From: Janthinobacterium fluminis
GTDB lineage: Bacteria > Pseudomonadota > Gammaproteobacteria > Burkholderiales > Burkholderiaceae_D
NCBI RefSeq assembly: GCF_028595325.1
Contig: NZ_JAQQXR010000002.1
Coordinates: forward strand, 124,001 to 188,000
Length of the DNA stretch: 64,000 nucleotides
Reading direction: 5' to 3'
Positions 1-8,788 of the stretch are shown piece after piece; within the stretch, counting starts at the first letter, position 1, and each line of letters opens with the position of its first letter. Position numbers and translations under genes: made by a program. The notes beneath the pieces were generated by a model, which worked only from the letters and a program-made list of their open reading frames with translations, searched no databases and was not told the DNA's origin.

Positions 1-8
1 TGGTCCAT
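1..8 (-). CDS. Start of a truncated minus-strand gene
   Basis: Only the ATG (complement of 6-8), one Asp codon and two further bases lie inside the window. The ATG is preceded on the minus strand by an AGGAGA ribosome-binding site (complement of 15-20) at a six-base spacing, which makes a real start likely. No product can be named. The gene runs divergently from the antiporter gene at 213. Confidence 0.5.
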
Positions 9-35
9 ATTGTCTCTCCTGGGGAAAGGCGGCGT

Positions 36-60
36 GACGCCGCGCGGTTGACGCGGCGTC
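36..60. repeat. Inverted repeat in the divergent intergenic region
   Basis: GACGCCGCG (36-44) and CGCGGCGTC (52-60) form a perfect nine-base stem with a seven-base loop, between the left-edge gene and the antiporter gene. No T-run follows, so it is not an obvious terminator. It could be an operator or a 5'-UTR hairpin. The rest of 9-212 shows nothing else clear. Confidence 0.4.
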
Positions 61-212
61 CTACATCAGGCGGTTGCTGCTTGGCGCCACGGCTGGAATT
101 GAAATAGTCCCCCCATGGCCGGCGCGCCCGTTTGAGGTGGCACAAGGTTTGCGGGCGGCGCGCCCGGCCTGTCGTACACTATGCTTGAACCCGATACGCT
201 CAGGAGTAGCAC

Positions 213-1472
213 TTGACCCCCACGACGATCCAACTGACCGGCGCGGCGCTGTTTGCCGTCGCCATCTTGCACACCTTTTCGAGCAAATTTTTCGAGCGTC
301 TGGCGCACCGCAGGCCGGCCCATGCCGGCCTGTGGCACCTGCTGGGCGAGGTCGAGGTCGTGTTCGGTTTCTGGGCGCTGGTGCTGATGGTGGCCATGTT
401 CGCCATCGACGGCGCGGCGGCCGCCACGGGCTACATCGACGGGCGCAATTTCACCGAGCCGATGTTTGTCTTCGCCATCATGGTCATCGCCGGCACCCGG
501 CCCATCCTGCGCGCCACGACGGCCGGCGTGCAGCGGCTGGCCGGGCTGATCCCGCTGCCCGGCAGCATGGGCTTTTATGTCGCCGTGCTGGGCCTGGTGC
601 CGCTGCTCGGCTCTTTCATCACGGAGCCGGCGGCGATGACGCTGGGGGCGCTGATCCTGTCGGACGGCGTGTGCGGGCGCGGCATTTCCACCCGGCTGAA
701 GTACGCGACGCTGGGCGTGCTGTTCGTGAATGTGTCGATAGGCGGCACGCTGACGCCGTTTGCCGCGCCGCCGGTGCTGATGGTGGCCGGCAAGTGGGGC
801 TGGGACATGTCCTTCATGCTGACGACGCTGGGCTGGAAGGCGGCGCTGGCGGTGTTCGTCAACGCCGCCGGCGCGGCGCTGCTATTCCGCAAGGAGCTGG
901 CGCGGCTGCCGCTGGCCGTTGGCGGCCCCGGCGGCGAGCCGGTGCCGGCGCCGCTGACGCTGGCGCACCTGGCCTTCCTGGTCGGCGTGGTGGTGTTCGC
1001 CCACCATCCGGCGATCTTCATGGGCCTGTTCCTGTTTTTCCTCGGCGTGGCCCAGGCCTACGCCCGCCACCAGGACCGGCTGATCCTGCGCGAAGGCTTG
1101 CTGGTGGCGTTTTTCCTGGCCGGGCTGGTGGTGCTGGGCGGCCAGCAGCAGTGGTGGTTGCAGCCGCTGTTGATGAGCATGAGCAGCGACGCCGTGTTCT
1201 TCGGCGCCACGGCGCTGACGGCCGTGACGGACAACGCCGCGCTCACCTATCTCGGTTCGCTGGTCGAGAACCTGTCCGACAGCTTCAAGTACGCGCTGGT
1301 CACGGGCGCCGTGACGGGCGGTGGCCTGACCGTCATCGCGAATGCGCCGAATCCGGCCGGCATGGCGATTTTGCGCGGCCATTTCGAGCACGCGGCCGTG
1401 CATCCACTCGGTTTGCTGCTGGCGGCGACGCCGCCGACGATCGTGGCGGCGCTGGCGTTCCGCCTGCTGTAG
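213..1472 (+). CDS. Putative Na+/H+ antiporter family membrane protein
   Basis: This is an integral inner-membrane protein of 419 residues with about eleven hydrophobic segments, resembling the putative Na+/H+ antiporter family (PF07399 type). Such proteins are predicted to exchange cations for protons. Visible signatures are repeated small-residue stretches (for example GALILSDGVCGRG near residue 150), an FTEP motif near 85, and polar segments TAVTDNAALTYLGS and NAPNPAG near 335-390 inside otherwise hydrophobic sequence, as expected for ion-binding loops. The start is TTG at 213 because AGGAG at 202-206 sits six bases upstream and no ATG fits. A PHA-system gene follows 75 bp downstream on the same strand. 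Substrate and direction of transport cannot be read from sequence. Confidence 0.7.
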   Translation: MTPTTIQLTGAALFAVAILHTFSSKFFERLAHRRPAHAGLWHLLGEVEVVFGFWALVLMVAMFAIDGAAAATGYIDGRNFTEPMFVFAIMVIAGTRPILRATTAGVQRLAGLIPLPGSMGFYVAVLGLVPLLGSFITEPAAMTLGALILSDGVCGRGISTRLKYATLGVLFVNVSIGGTLTPFAAPPVLMVAGKWGWDMSFMLTTLGWKAALAVFVNAAGAALLFRKELARLPLAVGGPGGEPVPAPLTLAHLAFLVGVVVFAHHPAIFMGLFLFFLGVAQAYARHQDRLILREGLLVAFFLAGLVVLGGQQQWWLQPLLMSMSSDAVFFGATALTAVTDNAALTYLGSLVENLSDSFKYALVTGAVTGGGLTVIANAPNPAGMAILRGHFEHAAVHPLGLLLAATPPTIVAALAFRLL

Positions 1473-1547
1473 CGCACTGGCGCGGCGGCCCTTCAGCTGG
1501 CATGATGCCGCCTGGTTCACCACATTTGAGAATAAAAGGATAGTTTG

Positions 1548-1832
1548 ATGGCTGACATTCACATCGTTCAGGAGCACAGCCTGACACCGGGCAAGGCCCG
1601 CGAGGCGGCGCAGCAAGTGGCCGACAAGATGGCCGAGGAGTACGACCTGGCCTGCACCTGGGAGGGCGACGTGCTGCACTTCGAGCGCAGCGGCGTCGAG
1701 GGTTCGCTGACCCTGGCCCTGAAGCAGGCGCAGATGCACTTGAAGCTGGGTTTTTTGTTCAGCGCCTTCTCGTCCAAGATCGAGCACAAGGTCGCGGAAA
1801 ACATGCAGAAGGTCTTCGGCGGCGCGGCCTGA
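1548..1832 (+). CDS. Polyhydroxyalkanoic acid system family protein
   Basis: A 94-residue soluble protein that matches the PHA_gran_rgn type: N-terminal MADIHIVQEHSL, a basic/acidic helix (GKAREAAQQVADKMAEEY), a CTWEGDVLHFERSGVEGSL strand pair and a C-terminal helix. Members are small proteins linked to polyhydroxyalkanoate granules; their biochemical role is poorly known. ATG at 1548 is chosen because AAAGGA at 1535-1540 lies seven bases upstream; an in-frame TTG at 1545 is less likely. No PHA synthase or phasin gene is present nearby. Confidence 0.8.
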   Translation: MADIHIVQEHSLTPGKAREAAQQVADKMAEEYDLACTWEGDVLHFERSGVEGSLTLALKQAQMHLKLGFLFSAFSSKIEHKVAENMQKVFGGAA

Positions 1833-1914
1833 AACCGCGCCCGCAAGCGGCCGCGCCCGACCCCAGGATGGGCGCCGCCTTGCTTATCTAGCATAGTTCG
1901 GCGGCGATTGCCAC

Positions 1915-1943
1915 TGGACTTTGTTGTTTTTTTGCGCTATACT
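1915..1943 (+). promoter_or_regulatory. Sigma-70-like promoter for proVWX
   Basis: TGGACT (1915-1920) and TATACT (1938-1943) are separated by 17 bases and match the -35 and -10 consensus at four and five positions. Transcription from here would leave a leader of about 310 bases before the proV start at 2261. Confidence 0.45.
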
Positions 1944-1949
1944 CGCCAC

Positions 1950-2260
1950 ATAATTCACAAGCTGCCACGCAGCTCATTTGCCTCTTGCCAGAGGTAAATC
2001 GTCAATTCGGGTTCTGCGCCCGTACCTTCCGCCGACTGTTCGGCCGGATACATCGGCACCGTGTTTTGCACGGCGCCAGCGCGATTCAAACGTCCTAAAC
2101 CAGCCTCTTTTGACGCGCACGACACCCCCGCCCGGCAACGCTGCCCAGGTCGCCGGTCATACGTGTCACTCCCTTTTTCGGTCGCCCAAGGCGTAGTCGC
2201 GCCTGCACGCGCCGCGGCCGGAAGCCCTTCCATTCGTTGCATCGAAGGAGAACCACCAAC
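1950..2260 (+). promoter_or_regulatory. Long structured leader upstream of proV
   Basis: There is no convincing gene between 1833 and 2260. The leader contains three evident hairpins: AGCTG/CAGCT (1960-1964/1970-1974); a ten-pair stem with one G-U pair, ATTTGCCTCT/AGAGGTAAAT (1976-1985/1990-1999, loop TGCC); and GGCACCGTG/CACGGCGCC (2055-2063/2069-2077, one mismatch). No known riboswitch class is recognised. Osmotic control at the RNA level is one possible role but is inference. Confidence 0.35.
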
Positions 2261-3487
2261 GTGGCAAAACAAATCATCATCGACCATGTCTTCAAGGTCT
2301 TCGGCGACACGCCGCAAGCCGCTCTCGAACTGGTCCGCCAGGGCTGCAGCAAGCAAGACATCCTGGCCCGCACCGACTGTTCCATCGGCGTGTTCGACGC
2401 CTGCCTGAACATCGAGGCCGGCGAAATCTTCGTCATCATGGGCTTGTCCGGCTCCGGCAAATCGACGCTGGTGCGCATGCTCAACCGCCTGGTCGAGCCG
2501 ACCGCCGGCCGCATCCTCGTCGACGGCGAGGACATCAACCTGCTCGACGACGCGCAGTTGCGCGCGCTGCGGCGCAAGGACATCAGCATGGTGTTCCAGT
2601 CGTTCGCGCTGCTGCCGCACATCACGGTGCTCGACAACACGGCGCTGGGCCTGGAGCTGGCCGGCGTCGCCCGCGCCGAGCGCCACCGGCTGGCCGCGCA
2701 GGCGCTCGAGCAGGTGGGCCTGAGCGGCTGGGGCGCCAGTTATCCGGACGAGCTGTCCGGCGGCATGCAGCAGCGCGTCGGCCTGGCGCGGGCGTTGGCG
2801 TCCGACCCGTCCATCCTGTTGATGGACGAGGCGTTTTCCGCGCTCGACCCGATTATCCGCACGGAGATGCAGTCCGAGCTGCTGCGCCTGCAGCAAGTGC
2901 GCCGCCGCACCATCGTGTTCATCTCGCACGACCTCGACGAGGCGATGCGCATCGGCGACCGCGTCGCCATCATGCGCGACGGCCAGGTCGAGCAGGTCGG
3001 CACGCCCGAGGAAATCCTGCGCGCGCCGGCCAACGACTATGTGCGCAGCTTCGTGCGCGGGGTCGACGCGGCGGCCGTGTTCAAGGCCGGCGACATCGCC
3101 CGCAAGAGCCAGGTGGTGGTGGCCGAGCAGCCCGGCCGGGGTTCGCGCGCCGCGCTGAAGATGCTGGAAGACCAGGACCGCGCATACGCCTACGTGGTCA
3201 GTCCGGCGGGCGCCTTCCTCGGCGTCGTGTCGGCCGACTCGCTGCGCGGCGCGCTCGACGGCCACGTCGGCCCGCTGGGGCTGGCGCGCGCCTATCTGCC
3301 GCAGGTGCAGGCGATCGCCGCCGACGCGGCCGTCAGCGGCCTGTACGGCCAGGTCGCGCAGGCGCCGTACGCGGTGCCGGTGGTGGCCGACGACGGCCTG
3401 TTCCGCGGCGCCATCAGCAAGACCATCCTGCTCAAATTCCTCGACCGCGCCACTCCCGCCGCACCGATCCAGAAAGGCCAGCCATGA
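2261..3487 (+). CDS. proV: Glycine betaine/proline ABC importer, ATP-binding subunit
   Basis: This is the ATPase that powers import of glycine betaine, proline betaine or related compatible solutes. The 408-residue product has Walker [10 protein letters not shown] at 61-69, the Q-loop FQSFALLPH, the ABC signature LSGGMQQR at 165-172, Walker [13 protein letters not shown] and the H-loop [10 protein letters not shown]-terminal region of about 130 residues resembles the tandem CBS domains of ProV/OpuAA, which sense ionic strength in characterised members. GTG at 2261 is preferred because AAGGAG at 2245-2250 is correctly placed. It overlaps proW by four bases (ATGA), so the two are translationally coupled. 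Osmolyte specificity is inferred from family; choline or carnitine are alternatives. Confidence 0.9.
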   Translation: MAKQIIIDHVFKVFGDTPQAALELVRQGCSKQDILARTDCSIGVFDACLNIEAGEIFVIMGLSGSGKSTLVRMLNRLVEPTAGRILVDGEDINLLDDAQLRALRRKDISMVFQSFALLPHITVLDNTALGLELAGVARAERHRLAAQALEQVGLSGWGASYPDELSGGMQQRVGLARALASDPSILLMDEAFSALDPIIRTEMQSELLRLQQVRRRTIVFISHDLDEAMRIGDRVAIMRDGQVEQVGTPEEILRAPANDYVRSFVRGVDAAAVFKAGDIARKSQVVVAEQPGRGSRAALKMLEDQDRAYAYVVSPAGAFLGVVSADSLRGALDGHVGPLGLARAYLPQVQAIAADAAVSGLYGQVAQAPYAVPVVADDGLFRGAISKTILLKFLDRATPAAPIQKGQP

Positions 3488-4578
3488 ATCCCGTTCCCGT
3501 GACCGCCCCCTTGCCAAGCGCAGCCGTCGTCAATCCCTGGGCCAGCACCGACGTCGGCACGGCCGGCGCCGGCTGGCTCGACGCGCCGGCCGCGCAGGCG
3601 CCCGACAGCGCCTGGCGTATCGAGCAACTGTGGGACGGCTCGCTGCCGCTGGAGAGTTGGATCAACGACGGCCTCGGCTGGGTGGTGCTGCATTGCCGGC
3701 CTTTCTTCCAGGCCGTGCGCGGGCCGATCGACGGCGCCCTGGGCGGCGTCAATGGCTTGCTGCAAAGCGTGCCCTCGTTCGCCCTGATCGCCTTGATCGG
3801 CCTGCTGGCCTGGCAGTTCGCCAGCCGCGCGCTGGCCGTCGGCACGGTGCTGGCCCTGCTGTTGGTGGTGATGCTGGGCATCTGGCCGGAGGCGATGGTG
3901 ACGCTGTCGCTGGTGTTGACCTCGCTGGCATTCTGCCTCGCCATCGGCCTGCCGCTGGGCATTTTCCTGGCCAGTAGCGAGCGCGCCCAGCGCTGGATGC
4001 GGCCGCTGCTGGACGCGATGCAGACGACGCCGGCCTTTGTCTACCTGGTGCCGGTGGTGATGCTGTTCGGCATAGGCGACGCGCCCGGCGTCATCGTCAC
4101 GATCATCTTCGCGCTGCCGCCGCTGGTGCGTTTGACCAATCTGGGCATCCGCCAGGTGCGGCCCGATTTGGTCGAGGCGGCGCGCGCCTACGGCGCCTCG
4201 CCGTGGCAGTTGCTGAGCAAGGTGCAATTGCCGCTGGCGATGCCGTCCATCATGGCCGGCATCAACCAGGCGCTGATGCTCTCGCTGTCGATGGTGGTGA
4301 TCGCGTCGATGATCGCCGTGGGCGGCCTGGGCCAGATGGTGTTGCGCGGCATCGGCCGCCTTGACATGGGCCTGGCCACCGTGGGCGGCCTGGGCATCGT
4401 GCTGCTGGCCATCACGCTGGACCGCATCACGCAGTCGCTGGGCCGGCCGCGCCGCGGCGCGCACCGCTGGTGGCAGCGCGGTCCGGTCGGTTTGCTGTGG
4501 CGCCTGGCGCGCACGGTGCGCGCGGCCGCCACGCGGGGCGGCGCCGCGGCGCCGGCCCTTATCCCTACAGCGCAATGA
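3484..4578 (+). CDS. proW: Glycine betaine/proline ABC importer, permease subunit
   Basis: This 364-residue inner-membrane permease forms the translocation path for ProV and ProX. The first 90 residues are hydrophilic, then membrane segments begin. The cytoplasmic coupling loop carries the EAA-type motif [20 protein letters not shown], the contact for the ATPase. The long N-terminal extension is typical of ProW. The C-terminal tail is rich in Arg and Ala. ATG at 3484 overlaps the proV stop, and proX starts 11 bases after the stop, so the three genes form one operon. Confidence 0.9.
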   Translation: MNPVPVTAPLPSAAVVNPWASTDVGTAGAGWLDAPAAQAPDSAWRIEQLWDGSLPLESWINDGLGWVVLHCRPFFQAVRGPIDGALGGVNGLLQSVPSFALIALIGLLAWQFASRALAVGTVLALLLVVMLGIWPEAMVTLSLVLTSLAFCLAIGLPLGIFLASSERAQRWMRPLLDAMQTTPAFVYLVPVVMLFGIGDAPGVIVTIIFALPPLVRLTNLGIRQVRPDLVEAARAYGASPWQLLSKVQLPLAMPSIMAGINQALMLSLSMVVIASMIAVGGLGQMVLRGIGRLDMGLATVGGLGIVLLAITLDRITQSLGRPRRGAHRWWQRGPVGLLWRLARTVRAAATRGGAAAPALIPTAQ

Positions 4579-4589
4579 AAGGAAGAACG

Positions 4590-5621
4590 ATGAAGAATCA
4601 AGCAAAACATGTTCGCGCCATGCTGGCCGGCGCCGTGCTGGCGCTGGGCCTGGCAAGCGCCGTCTGTGCGGCCGACGCCGGCGCCGATGCTTTGCCCGGC
4701 AAGGGCATCAAGGTGCAACCGCTGCAAAGCTCGATCGCCGAGGAAACCTTCCAGACCCTGCTGGTCAGCCGGGCGCTGGAAACGCTGGGCTACGAGGTGC
4801 AGGCTATCAAGGAGGTCGAGTATCCGACCGCCCACATCGCCATCGCCAACGGCGACGCCACCTTCATGGCCGTGCATTGGGACCCGATGCACAGCGACTT
4901 CTACAACAGCGCCGGCGGCGACGCCAAGCTGTCGCGCAGCGGCGCCTATGCGGGGCCGGCGGCGCAGGGCTATCTGATCGACAAGGCCACGGCCGACAAG
5001 TACAACATCAGCAATATCGACCAGTTGCGCGACCCGACGCTGGCCAAGTTGTTCGACGTCGACGGCGACGGCAAGGCCGACCTGACCGGTTGCACGCCGG
5101 GCTGGGGTTGCGAGCAGGTGATCGAACACCAATTGAGCGCGTTCAAGCTGCGCGAAACGGTCAACCACGTGCAGGGCAGTTACGCGGCGCTGATCGCCGA
5201 CACTATCGGCCGCTACCAGCGCGGCCAGCCTATCCTGTATTACACGTGGACACCGTACTGGGTCAGCGGCGTGCTGCGTCCGGGCGTCGATGTGGTGTGG
5301 TTGCAGGTGCCGTTTTCATCGCTGCCGGGCACGCAGTCCAAGCTCGACACGCGGATGGCCGACGGCAGCAATTACGGCTTTGCAATGAACACGGCGCGCA
5401 TTGTCGCGAATAAACAATTTGCCGAGCAAAATCCGGCGGCGGCGAAGCTGTTCGAGGTGATGCAATTGCCTGTGGCCGACATCAACGCGCAAAACCAGCG
5501 CATGCGCGACGGCCAGGGCACGGCGAAAGACATCGCCCGTCACACGGACGCGTGGATCGAGTGGCACCGGCCGATTTATGACAGCTGGATTGCGCAGGCG
5601 TTGGCGGCCGCCAAAAAATAG
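4590..5621 (+). CDS. proX: Glycine betaine/proline ABC importer, substrate-binding protein
   Basis: This is the periplasmic ligand-binding protein of the importer, 343 residues. It has an N-terminal signal peptide (basic start, hydrophobic stretch [15 protein letters not shown], cleavage near residue 28). The mature part follows the ProX pattern: [18 protein letters not shown], then [24 protein letters not shown], where the aromatic residues of WDP and YYTWTPYW would form the cage for a quaternary amine. ATG at 4590 is chosen because GGAAG lies just upstream. Gene order V-W-X equals that of Escherichia coli. Confidence 0.88.
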   Translation: MKNQAKHVRAMLAGAVLALGLASAVCAADAGADALPGKGIKVQPLQSSIAEETFQTLLVSRALETLGYEVQAIKEVEYPTAHIAIANGDATFMAVHWDPMHSDFYNSAGGDAKLSRSGAYAGPAAQGYLIDKATADKYNISNIDQLRDPTLAKLFDVDGDGKADLTGCTPGWGCEQVIEHQLSAFKLRETVNHVQGSYAALIADTIGRYQRGQPILYYTWTPYWVSGVLRPGVDVVWLQVPFSSLPGTQSKLDTRMADGSNYGFAMNTARIVANKQFAEQNPAAAKLFEVMQLPVADINAQNQRMRDGQGTAKDIARHTDAWIEWHRPIYDSWIAQALAAAKK

Positions 5622-5739
5622 CCGGCGGCGCCGCAAACCTTGCATGGCGGTCCGGGGTGCTTTGACGCAGATTGGTTTTCGAGGGACTGGGGATGGCATG
5701 CGCGTGTGGATCTGCTAACCTTGATGGAAGGAGGCCGCC

Positions 5740-6231
5740 ATGGCGAAAACATTCGATTCGCTTGCTTACGCGCGTGCGCTGGAGAGCGCCGGCGTTCCGC
5801 CTGTGCAGGCGGAAATCCACGCCAGCAGTCTACGCGAAGCATTGGAACCGATGGCTTCCTTTTCAGAACAATTGCACTTGCTCGAATGCCGGATCAACAC
5901 GAAAAACGACGCGTGGGAAGCCAGGCTGCTGCAGAAAATGAGCGAGATGGAGCACAGCCTGCGCAGCGATTTTAAGGCGCTGGAGCGTAAATTTGAGGTG
6001 TTGGAGCGCAGATTTGATGAGCTGAAGCACGAGTTTGAGATGTTGAAGCACGAGTTTAAGTTACTTGAATTGGGTGTTAAAGCCGATTTCAAGGAACTTG
6101 TCGCTCATTTCGAAGCAAGAGAGATACGTATTATGGCGGCCGTGGATAGTACAAAGGCGCTGATGAAATGGATGATGGGAGCCGTTATCGCCATGTATAT
6201 TCCCATCCTGGTCAAGTTGTTCCTACCCTGA
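5740..6231 (+). CDS. CCDC90/DUF1640-like coiled-coil membrane protein
   Basis: A 163-residue protein with a conserved-looking head (FDSLAYARALESAGVPPVQAE), a central coiled coil of about 80 residues and a C-terminal membrane segment (MKWMMGAVIAMYIPILVKLF). The layout fits the CCDC90/DUF1640 family, related to the mitochondrial MCU regulator; bacterial functions are unknown. The coil contains repeated EFEMLKH/EFKLLEL-type heptads, and the DNA repeats accordingly. AAGGAGG stands nine bases before ATG 5740. A second gene of the same architecture is at 27388. It is followed by a terminator at 6233-6275. Confidence 0.7.
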   Translation: MAKTFDSLAYARALESAGVPPVQAEIHASSLREALEPMASFSEQLHLLECRINTKNDAWEARLLQKMSEMEHSLRSDFKALERKFEVLERRFDELKHEFEMLKHEFKLLELGVKADFKELVAHFEAREIRIMAAVDSTKALMKWMMGAVIAMYIPILVKLFLP

Positions 6232-6232
6232 T

Positions 6233-6275
6233 AAGGCAAGCCGGGAAACCCCTGGGGGCATTCCCAGCCTTTTTT
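6233..6275 (+). terminator. Rho-independent terminator
   Basis: The stem AAGGC (6233-6237)/GCCTT (6267-6271) encloses GGGAA/TTCCC and CCCC/GGGG and runs into a T-tract at 6270-6275, directly after the stop at 6231. A second inverted repeat, GCTTGAAT (6281-6288)/ATTCAAGC (6312-6319), lies between it and the convergent acyl-CoA-binding protein gene. Confidence 0.65.
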
Positions 6276-6331
6276 CGCCGGCTTGAATCTACTCGCGCCG
6301 AGTTCGAATACATTCAAGCCCCGGCGCGCAC

Positions 6332-6586
6332 TTAATCCTTCAGATCGGCGATCAGGTCGATATATTGCTGTTTTGCGTCGTCGTTCGAGGTGCCGGCCAG
6401 GGCGGCCCAGGCGTCGAACTTGGCGCGGCCGACCATGTCGGTGAAGCCAGGGCGATCGCCGCTCGCGTCGCCGGCCGACGCCTGTTTGAACAGCGCGTAA
6501 ATCTTCAGCAAGGTCATATTGTCCGGACGCTCGGACAGGTTCTTGGAGTCAAGCTGCGCTTGCTCGAATTGCTCTTGTAAACTCAT
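6332..6586 (-). CDS. Acyl-CoA-binding protein
   Basis: This is a small cytosolic carrier of 84 residues that binds long-chain acyl-CoA esters. The ACBP pattern is plain: SLQEQFEQAQ at the N-terminus, LLKIYALFKQASAGD in the second helix, then RAKFDAWAALAGTSNDDAKQQYIDLI, which holds the conserved Lys-x-x-Ala-Trp. The length equals the family norm. ATG at 6586 is chosen because AGGAGT (complement of 6591-6596) is well placed; a GTG two codons upstream overlaps that site. It is divergent from the acyltransferase gene at 6724, which uses acyl-CoA, so a shared role in lipid storage is likely but inferred. Confidence 0.88.
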   Translation of the reverse strand: MSLQEQFEQAQLDSKNLSERPDNMTLLKIYALFKQASAGDASGDRPGFTDMVGRAKFDAWAALAGTSNDDAKQQYIDLIADLKD

Positions 6587-6723
6587 AAACACTCCTGTTG
6601 GCTGAAAAATGTTGCTCTGTTAATGTTGCTAGAGTAGATATACTAGAATCTTATCGCATCAAATTGATTCCTGCGCGACATAATAGAACCAAACGCCCGC
6701 CAATCTATAGAGGAGATGCTCGA

Positions 6724-8181
6724 ATGTTGTCCACAGCCGTGTCGGCCTTCAGCCGGAGAAAGATGTCCACCGTCGACACCGCATGGCTCCGCATGGATTC
6801 GGATAGCAACCTGATGATGATTGTCGGCGTCGCCATGCTGGACAAGCCGGTCGGCACGGACGCGTTGAAGCAGGCGCTGACGGCCCGTTTCCTGGCCTTT
6901 TCCCGTTTTCGCAGCCGGGTCGTCAGCGACCTCGCCGGCAGTTGGTGGCAGGAGCAGCAGGTCGATCTGGATGACCATGTCGTGCCCGCGCGGCTGGCGT
7001 CGCCCAAGTCCAGGGGCGGCAGCAACAAGGCGGCGCTGCAGCGGATGGTGGGCGCGCTATCGCAGCAACCGCTGGCGCGCGACAAGCCGCTGTGGCAGAT
7101 GCATCTGGTCGACAATTGCGTCGGCGAGGACGGACGGGTGCGCCAGGCGCTGATCGTGCGCATTCACCATTGCATCGCCGACGGCGTGGCCCTGGTCGGC
7201 GTGTTCATGTCGATGTTCGGCAGCGACATCGGCGTCGCGCCGGCGCAGCCCAGCCCGCACGCGGTCGTGGCGGCCGAGGAAAATCCGTGGGCGCAGATCC
7301 TGATGCCGATGACGCTCACCAGCGTCAAGGCGATCGACCTGTCGTCGACCCTGTTCATCAAGTCGATGTGCCTGTTCAGCGAGATGGACAAGCTGGGCGG
7401 GAAAATTGCCGGCCTTGCCCAGGCGGCGGGGCAGTTGGCCGTCGATGCCGTCAAACTGACGACGATGGGCGAGGATACGCCGACGCGCCTGAAGGGCCAG
7501 CCGAACGGCAAGAAGCATGTGGCGTGGAGCGAGCCGCTGCCGCTGGCCGAGGTGAAGGCGGTCGGCAAGGCGTTCGGCTGCTCGATCAACGACGTGCTGA
7601 TGGCCAGCGTGGCCGGTGCGCTGCGCGCCTATCTGCGGGCGAAGGGCGACGCCGTCGGCGCAGATTGCGAGGTGCGCGTGATGGTGCCGGTGAATTTGCG
7701 CAAGGCCAGCCGCCAGCAAAGACTGGGCAACGCCTTTGGCCTGGTGCCGCTGGTGCTGCCGGTCGGCCTGGAAGATCCGGTCGCGCGTCTGCTCGAAGTG
7801 CGCCGGCGCATGGACGACTTGAAGGGCGGCTACACGGCGCTGGTGGCGATGTCGGTGCTGGGCGTGCTGGGCGCGGCACCGAAGCCGGTGCAGAACGATA
7901 TCCAGAATTATTTCGCCAGGAAGGCGACGGCCGTGATGAGCAATGTACCCGGCCCGCAAGCGCCGCTGTATCTGGCCGGCAGCCAGCTCGACCAGGTGAT
8001 GTTCTGGGTGCCGCAGTCGGGCGACATCGGCGTCGGCGTTTCCATCCTCAGCTACAACGGCGGCGTGCAGTTCGGCATCGTCACCGACGACGCCCTGGTC
8101 ACCGATCCGGACAATGTCATCAAGCGTTTTGCGCCCGAGTTCGAGAAGCTGGTGATGCTGGCGCTGATGGGCGAATGGTAG
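6724..8181 (+). CDS. Wax ester synthase/diacylglycerol acyltransferase family protein
   Basis: The product, 485 residues, belongs to the bacterial WS/DGAT family, which transfers acyl groups from acyl-CoA to fatty alcohols or diacylglycerol to make storage lipids. The catalytic motif HHxxxDG is present as HHCIADG at 148-154. Other family marks are MSTVDTAWLRMD near the start, PLWQMHLVDN before the motif, and SNVPGP with its PQSGDIGVGVSILSYNG tail near the C-terminus. ATG at 6724 is chosen from the GAGGAG at 6710-6715; an in-frame ATG at 6598 would add 42 unlike residues. The preferred acceptor cannot be predicted. Confidence 0.87.
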   Translation: MLSTAVSAFSRRKMSTVDTAWLRMDSDSNLMMIVGVAMLDKPVGTDALKQALTARFLAFSRFRSRVVSDLAGSWWQEQQVDLDDHVVPARLASPKSRGGSNKAALQRMVGALSQQPLARDKPLWQMHLVDNCVGEDGRVRQALIVRIHHCIADGVALVGVFMSMFGSDIGVAPAQPSPHAVVAAEENPWAQILMPMTLTSVKAIDLSSTLFIKSMCLFSEMDKLGGKIAGLAQAAGQLAVDAVKLTTMGEDTPTRLKGQPNGKKHVAWSEPLPLAEVKAVGKAFGCSINDVLMASVAGALRAYLRAKGDAVGADCEVRVMVPVNLRKASRQQRLGNAFGLVPLVLPVGLEDPVARLLEVRRRMDDLKGGYTALVAMSVLGVLGAAPKPVQNDIQNYFARKATAVMSNVPGPQAPLYLAGSQLDQVMFWVPQSGDIGVGVSILSYNGGVQFGIVTDDALVTDPDNVIKRFAPEFEKLVMLALMGEW

Positions 8182-8293
8182 GCTGGGCTTTCCTGGTAGC
8201 CAGGTGCGGGCGTGTGCGCGGCGCCGGCATGACAGGATGATAGTATAGGAGGTCGGTATTCCATTCACAGCCTGTATTGTTTATCTACCATTC

Positions 8294-8788
8294 ATGACGC
8301 CAACGACCGTACCGCTGCGTGCCGATATCGCTGCCTTGCTGCCGCGTATGCGACGTTTTGCCCGCATTGTGTGCCGCAGCGGCGACGACGCCGACGATCT
8401 GGTTCAACTGGCCATCGAGCGGGCGCTGAAAGGCGGCGCGCAGTGGCAGGCGGACGGCCGGCTCGACTGCGCGATGTTGCGCCTGATGGTGCAGGCGCGC
8501 GGCGACCAGTTGCATGGCCGGGAGCGCGGCGAGCCGGCGTTTGCGGCCGAGCCGGCTGGCAGCGCCGCCGGCGAGGCGCTGCAGCCGGACATGGCGATGC
8601 TGTGGGCCGTCGCCCGGCTCAATGAGGCGGAGCGCATGGTGATCGGTCTGGTGCTGGTCGACGGCCTGTCGTATCAGGCGGCGGCGCAGGTGCTGGAGAT
8701 CGCGCCCGCCGCGCTGGGCGGCCGGCTGCTGCGGGCGCGCGACGCCTTGCAGCGGCGCTTGTCGGAGCAGGCGAGGGAAATGCCATGA
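8294..8788 (+). CDS. RNA polymerase sigma factor, ECF type
   Basis: A 164-residue sigma-70-family protein with regions 2 and 4. Region 2 is seen as MRRFARIVCRSGDDADDLVQLAIERAL, and region 4 as LNEAERMVIGLVLVDGLSYQAAAQVLEIAPAALGGRLLRARDAL, the helix-turn-helix that reads the -35 element. The size is typical for ECF factors. ATG at 8294 has no clear Shine-Dalgarno sequence. The gene overlaps the next one by four bases (ATGA), which encodes a membrane protein with anti-sigma layout, so the pair probably forms a signal-responsive switch. Its stimulus and target promoters are unknown. Confidence 0.85.
   Translation: MTPTTVPLRADIAALLPRMRRFARIVCRSGDDADDLVQLAIERALKGGAQWQADGRLDCAMLRLMVQARGDQLHGRERGEPAFAAEPAGSAAGEALQPDMAMLWAVARLNEAERMVIGLVLVDGLSYQAAAQVLEIAPAALGGRLLRARDALQRRLSEQAREMP

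Noticed and set aside
74..1543. A 489-codon plus-strand frame overlapping the antiporter gene
   Set aside because: It is rich in Arg, Gly and Ala without hydrophobic pattern, while the overlapping frame encodes a clear membrane protein with a ribosome site.
1978..2196. A 72-codon frame in the proV leader
   Set aside because: No ribosome site and composition unlike neighbours; the region is better explained as a structured leader.
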